Positions 60,571 to 64,000 of a DNA stretch of 64,000 nucleotides are shown one piece after another (within the stretch, counting starts at the first letter, position 1; each line of letters begins with the position of its first letter). Under the pieces are notes generated by a model. It was given only the letters and a program-made list of their open reading frames with translations, searched no databases and had not been told where the DNA came from. The stretch comes from Nocardia sp. SYP-A9097. GTDB lineage: Bacteria; Actinomycetota; Actinomycetes; Mycobacteriales; Mycobacteriaceae. The DNA is taken from NCBI RefSeq assembly GCF_009649815.1, contig NZ_WJIC01000006.1:186001-250000 (forward strand), in the 5' to 3' direction. A program made the position numbers and the translations under genes.

Positions 60571-61902
60571 TCAACGCCTGGGACGATTCATTCGACGCGC
60601 ACCCGCCAGCAGTACGAGCACCAGAATGACGCCACCGGCAATCAAGATATTGCGCAGCCCGCGATGGTCCGAACCGGAATCATCGGACGCCTCGGTCGAG
60701 GCCACCACCGGCGGACTCGCCACCACCACAGTCGAATCCACCGATTTGGCGCTCACCTCGGGCAGATTCCCGACACTCGCACCCGACGGCAGCGCGAGGG
60801 CGTAATCCAGCAGTTTGGCCGCCTGCTCCCACGGCCGGAACGGCAGCACATCGGCCTTCAACAGCGTCACCGCCAGTCGATGCCCATTGCGCTCGGCACC
60901 CGCCACGAAGGTCTGCCGGGCATCGTCGGTGTACCCGGTCTTACCGCCCAGCGCACCGTCGTACTCGAACAACAGATGATTGTCGTTGCCGATCGGATAA
61001 CCCGGATGATCCTTGTCATCAGTGTTTTTCGGGTCGGCCGGATAGCCGGGGAAATCCACCTGCTCGGTGTGGATCAACTCCGCGAACAACGGCAGCGTCA
61101 TGGCATCGCGGAACAACACCGACAGGTCGTATGCCGACGTGCTCATCCCCGGACCGTCCAGCCCGGACGGCGTGGCCGCGCGAGTATCCAAGGCGCGCAA
61201 CCGCTGTGCCATATCGTTCATCTTGGCGACGGTGGCCTCATCCCCGCCCAGCTGCGCCGAAATGGCATGCGCCGCATCATTTCCCGACGCCATGACGAGC
61301 GCCTGGAACAGCTGCCGATTGGTGTACCGCCCACCCGGGCCGATACCGACCCGGGTGCCGTCCGCATTGGCATCCTCCTGGGTGCCGACCACCACCTTGT
61401 TCAAATCCAGGGTCCGCAGCGCCACATCGGCCAGCAGCACCTTGATGGTGGAGGCGGGCCGATACCGGCCGTGTGGATCCTTGGCCGCGAGCACCTTGCC
61501 GGTATCCAGATCAGACACCACCCAGCCCGTCGCCGAAATCCCCTCCGGCAGACCGGGTGCGCCCGCAGGCAGCACCACCCCGCAACCACCCATCCGGTCC
61601 CCGCCGATCGGCGGATTCGGAATCGGCAGCGGTTTGGGCGCGGACTCGCCCGGCGCGGGCACCTCGGAGGTATCGATCGGGGCCGGGGGAGTGGTCTTGT
61701 TCGGGCAATTGTCGGTATTGGGTGTGGTGAACGGCGTCGTCGTGGTGGTGGTCGGCGGTAGCGCCACTGCATCGGGTAGCGGGGCGTACGACACTCCCGT
61801 GACCGCAGTGAGCCCCGCCGCCGCGGCGGCGAGGACGAAGACGCGATACCGGCGATACCCGGCGGAACTGGGGTTATGGCGCGAATGCCTGCGGATGCTC
61901 AT
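60571..61902 (-). CDS. D-alanyl-D-alanine carboxypeptidase (peptidase S11, PBP5-type)
   Basis: 443 residues from the ATG at 61902. An N-terminal hydrophobic segment, a Pro/Thr-rich linker, then the penicillin-binding fold: SxxK as Ser151-Thr-Ile-Lys154 in RPASTIKV, SxN in MASGNDAAH, and KTG in LGGKTGYTDDA. A C-terminal membrane anchor (ILIAGGVILVLVLLAG) with a basic tail completes it. It trims the terminal D-Ala of peptidoglycan stems at the outer membrane face. It is convergent with the YihY gene, 13 bp apart. Confidence 0.93.
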   Translation of the reverse strand: MSIRRHSRHNPSSAGYRRYRVFVLAAAAAGLTAVTGVSYAPLPDAVALPPTTTTTTPFTTPNTDNCPNKTTPPAPIDTSEVPAPGESAPKPLPIPNPPIGGDRMGGCGVVLPAGAPGLPEGISATGWVVSDLDTGKVLAAKDPHGRYRPASTIKVLLADVALRTLDLNKVVVGTQEDANADGTRVGIGPGGRYTNRQLFQALVMASGNDAAHAISAQLGGDEATVAKMNDMAQRLRALDTRAATPSGLDGPGMSTSAYDLSVLFRDAMTLPLFAELIHTEQVDFPGYPADPKNTDDKDHPGYPIGNDNHLLFEYDGALGGKTGYTDDARQTFVAGAERNGHRLAVTLLKADVLPFRPWEQAAKLLDYALALPSGASVGNLPEVSAKSVDSTVVVASPPVVASTEASDDSGSDHRGLRNILIAGGVILVLVLLAGARRMNRPRR

Positions 61903-61930
61903 CGCCAACGAGCTTAAAGGCGCATCCCGG

Positions 61931-62599
61931 CTATCCGTCGGACTTGGTCACCGGGCAGCCGTGTGCGAGCGGTCCGAGCAGCTTGTTGTTGTCGTAGAAG
62001 TGCTCCAGCTCCAGGATGCGCAGATCCTCACCGACCTTGGCGATGGTGATACCGGTCATCTCGATCAGCTCACCGGTCGGCTGATGGCCCTTGTACTCGC
62101 CGGTGTACCGGCCCCAATGCCGCCACTTGAAGGTGACGGTCGGCGGCCCGGCCAGTACCTCGAGGACCTCCCAGAAGAATCCGCCGGGGAACGCGGTGTG
62201 GAAGATGTCGTGCGAGGACTCGAAGGTCTCCCCACCCGGGTAATACGGGTTCTCGCCGATCAGGATGTTGTACGACCCGACCCTGGCGAACTCCTCGGCA
62301 TCCTGCCATTCGCCGCCATTGACCCGGCCGCGGTAGTGCTCGGCCACCAGGGATACCCACTTGGCCGGATCCTTCTTGTGCGAGACCTCCATCTCGAAGA
62401 CCTTCACCAGCTCTTCGACAATGTGCTCCAGCGAATCCGGCGCGTGCCGGGTGGTGCGTTCGGCGGGCATGACGGTGGCGCTGAGGTGGTAGTCGGGGGC
62501 TTCCTCGCGCCAGTCTTCCGGTGCGGCAGAGGCGATTACGGCATCGCGACCCTGCAGGTGCAGCGGTGTTTCGACGATTTCTGTTGCCTGGTCGGTCAT
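61931..62599 (-). CDS. SnoaL-like (NTF2-fold) protein
   Basis: 222 residues from the ATG at 62599 with GAGG upstream. The central and C-terminal part (YRGRVNGGEWQDAEEFARVG, SSHDIFHTAFPGGFFWEVLE, WRHWGRYTGEYKGHQPTGEL) fits the ester-cyclase/SnoaL-like fold, which forms a hydrophobic cup. Possible roles are polyketide cyclisation or hydrolysis of a small molecule. It is upstream of the carboxypeptidase gene on the same strand (28-bp gap) and divergent from an MFS pump. Confidence 0.82.
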   Translation of the reverse strand: MTDQATEIVETPLHLQGRDAVIASAAPEDWREEAPDYHLSATVMPAERTTRHAPDSLEHIVEELVKVFEMEVSHKKDPAKWVSLVAEHYRGRVNGGEWQDAEEFARVGSYNILIGENPYYPGGETFESSHDIFHTAFPGGFFWEVLEVLAGPPTVTFKWRHWGRYTGEYKGHQPTGELIEMTGITIAKVGEDLRILELEHFYDNNKLLGPLAHGCPVTKSDG

Positions 62600-62744
62600 T
62601 TCGAGCCTCATATCTCCAGACCCGTTGCGGGATCCGGGAATTCAAAAACTAACCGGATGAAGCTAACAGTCCACCGGGCTGCTGTCGCGACATGACATGG
62701 CAAGCATTGACAGTGTCTAGCAAATGAGAGACGCTTTCATTATC

Positions 62745-62758
62745 TAGTTGGAATCAAC
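62745..62758. promoter_or_regulatory. Palindrome before the terminal MFS gene
   Basis: AGTTG-GAAT-CAACT, 14 nt before the MFS ATG. A TTGACA (62707-62712) upstream could be a -35 box, although a well-spaced -10 box is not obvious. Candidate repressor site. Confidence 0.45.
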
Positions 62759-62772
62759 TGATTGGAACTGTC

Positions 62773-64000
62773 ATGAAAGAGCCAGGAGTGCGCCGCTGGC
62801 TGGCCCTGGGCGCCCTCGCGGTCGCCATGCTGACCATCGGCCTCGACGTCACCGTGCTGACCGTCGCGCTACCCACCCTCGCCGTCGACCTGCACGCGAA
62901 CACCTCCACGCTGCAGTGGTTCAGCGGCGCCTACACCCTCGCCCTGGCCGCCTTCATGCTCCCCGCGGGCGCCCTCGGCGACCGCTACGGCCGCAAGAAG
63001 TTCCTGCTCGCGGCTCTACTGCTATTCGGTGGCGCCGCTGTGGCCGGGGCTTTCGCCGCCACCTCCGGGCAACTCATCGCGGCCCGCGTGGTGCTCGGCA
63101 TCGGCGCGGCGGCCATGATGCCGCTGTCCATGGCGGTCCTGCCCGGCCTCTTCCCCGACCCCCAGGAACGCCAGCGCGCCCTCACCGTCTGGATCGCCTC
63201 CAGTGCCATCGGCATGCCGCTCGGACCCATCGTCGGCGGCTGGCTGCTGCAACACTTCTGGTGGGGCTCGGCCTTCCTGCTCAATGTGCCACTGGTCATC
63301 GTCGGCGCAATCGCCGTGGCCTTGCTGGTGCCCGAGTCCCGCAGCGAACACCCCTTCCGCATCGACCTGCCCGGCGTGGTGCTGTCCGCGGCCGGAATGC
63401 TCGGCCTCACATACGGATTCATTCGCTGCGGCGAACAGGGCTGGGGCGACGGCCTCGCCTGGGCCGCCATCGGCGCCGGCGTGCTGGCCTTCGCCGCGCT
63501 GCTGCTGCAACAGCGGCGCACCGAACACCCGCTGGTGGATCTCGGACTCTTCCGCGCACCCGGATTCCGTTGGGGCACCATCTATATGATCCTGGTCAAC
63601 TTCGCCATGTTCGGCCTGTTCTTCACCATGCCGCAGTACTTCCAAGCGGTGCTCGGCGCGGATGCCTTCGGCAGTGGACTGCGCCTGCTGCCGCTCATCG
63701 GCGGACTCGCGGTCGGCGCGCGCGTCTCGGAGAGACTCGTCCACGCCCTCGGCAAGCGGACCGTGCTCACCGTCGGATTCGCGCTGCTGGCAATCGGTCT
63801 CGGCCTGGGCGCGATGATCACCCTGGACAGCGGATACGGCTTCGCCGCCGCCGCGATCACCCTGCTCGGCGTCGGTATGGGATTCGTCATGCCCAATGCC
63901 ATGGGCCTGGCCATGGACGACCTGCCCGCCGAACGCGCGGGCTCCGGATCGGCGCTACTGCAGGCGCTGCGCCAGGCCGCGGGCACCGTCGGCGTCGCCA
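62773..64000 (+). CDS. MFS exporter, DHA2 family (N-terminal part; continues past the window)
   Basis: About 409 residues visible, cut by the window end. TM1 carries MLTIGLDVTVLTVALPTLA with the DHA2-type Asp; motif A is GALGDRYGRKKFLL; motif C-like GMPLGPIVGGWLL lies in TM5. About eleven or twelve membrane segments are seen before the edge, in line with a 14-TM pump. It should export drugs or metabolites with proton antiport. A palindrome lies immediately upstream, and the SnoaL-like gene is divergent. Confidence 0.9.
   Translation, partial: MKEPGVRRWLALGALAVAMLTIGLDVTVLTVALPTLAVDLHANTSTLQWFSGAYTLALAAFMLPAGALGDRYGRKKFLLAALLLFGGAAVAGAFAATSGQLIAARVVLGIGAAAMMPLSMAVLPGLFPDPQERQRALTVWIASSAIGMPLGPIVGGWLLQHFWWGSAFLLNVPLVIVGAIAVALLVPESRSEHPFRIDLPGVVLSAAGMLGLTYGFIRCGEQGWGDGLAWAAIGAGVLAFAALLLQQRRTEHPLVDLGLFRAPGFRWGTIYMILVNFAMFGLFFTMPQYFQAVLGADAFGSGLRLLPLIGGLAVGARVSERLVHALGKRTVLTVGFALLAIGLGLGAMITLDSGYGFAAAAITLLGVGMGFVMPNAMGLAMDDLPAERAGSGSALLQALRQAAGTVGVA

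Overview
The window is high-GC actinobacterial chromosome. It is most like Nocardia or a close relative (Corynebacteriales): GC-rich codon use, GTG/TTG starts, an imuA'/imuB/dnaE2 mutasome with TCGAAC-type LexA boxes, a SAM-IV riboswitch ahead of metY-metX, and a DUF3017 gene. Genus is inferred from gene content and style, not from a marker gene.

Layout. 1-6 kb: the start of a Ser/Thr kinase, then the SOS-controlled imuA'-imuB pair, a hydrolase, a YdeI-like protein and a sucrase/ferredoxin-like protein. 6-10.4 kb: oxidative catabolism genes (FAD hydroxylase, HsaA-like flavin monooxygenase, SDR). 10.6-14.1 kb: dnaE2 with its own SOS box. 14-19 kb: small housekeeping genes (DUF167, Uma2, trmL, DUF3017) and the metY-metX operon under a SAM-IV riboswitch. 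19-26 kb: TetR/efflux pair, icd, an FAD oxidoreductase, a second MFS pump and a small secreted protein. 26.2-31.8 kb: a TetR gene and a five-gene acyl-CoA degradation operon, each preceded by the same 18-bp palindrome. 31.8-34.5 kb: a DUF574 methyltransferase, a hydrolase and xthA.

34.3-53.65 kb is foreign and is the most interesting part. A lower-GC prophage remnant (E1, about 34.3-49.0 kb) sits inside the 3' end of xthA. It carries a large serine integrase, a 1,600-residue tape-measure protein, a decoration protein and many tiny genes, but no terminase, portal or major capsid gene. Its left end supplies a substitute xthA 3' end, including the catalytic His of exonuclease III, so xthA stays open as a chimera. 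The displaced native 3' end lies beyond the integrase. Directly after it is a second, decayed element (E2, about 49.17-53.65 kb) with its own orphan xthA replacement tail at one end and a stump of the same integrase type at the other. Three different xthA 3' ends and two different 5' ends of the neighbouring ribonuclease gene therefore lie within about 20 kb. Both elements carry the same four-gene cassette: a resolvase-like protein divergent from an operon of a ~110-residue unknown, a DUF6879 protein and an HTH-DUF5753 regulator. A 77-79-bp intergenic block between them is also conserved. This cassette is the best candidate for an undescribed accessory system.

53.66-64 kb returns to chromosome: a secreted barnase-type RNase with its barstar, a phospholipase C-type phosphoesterase, a TetR/MpaB-type oxygenase pair with a shared palindromic site, trpS, a YihY-family membrane protein, a D-Ala-D-Ala carboxypeptidase, a SnoaL-like protein and the start of an MFS pump. 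Sequencing errors could explain the two frameshifted small genes at the left end of E1. No rRNA, CRISPR array or convincing tRNA gene was found.
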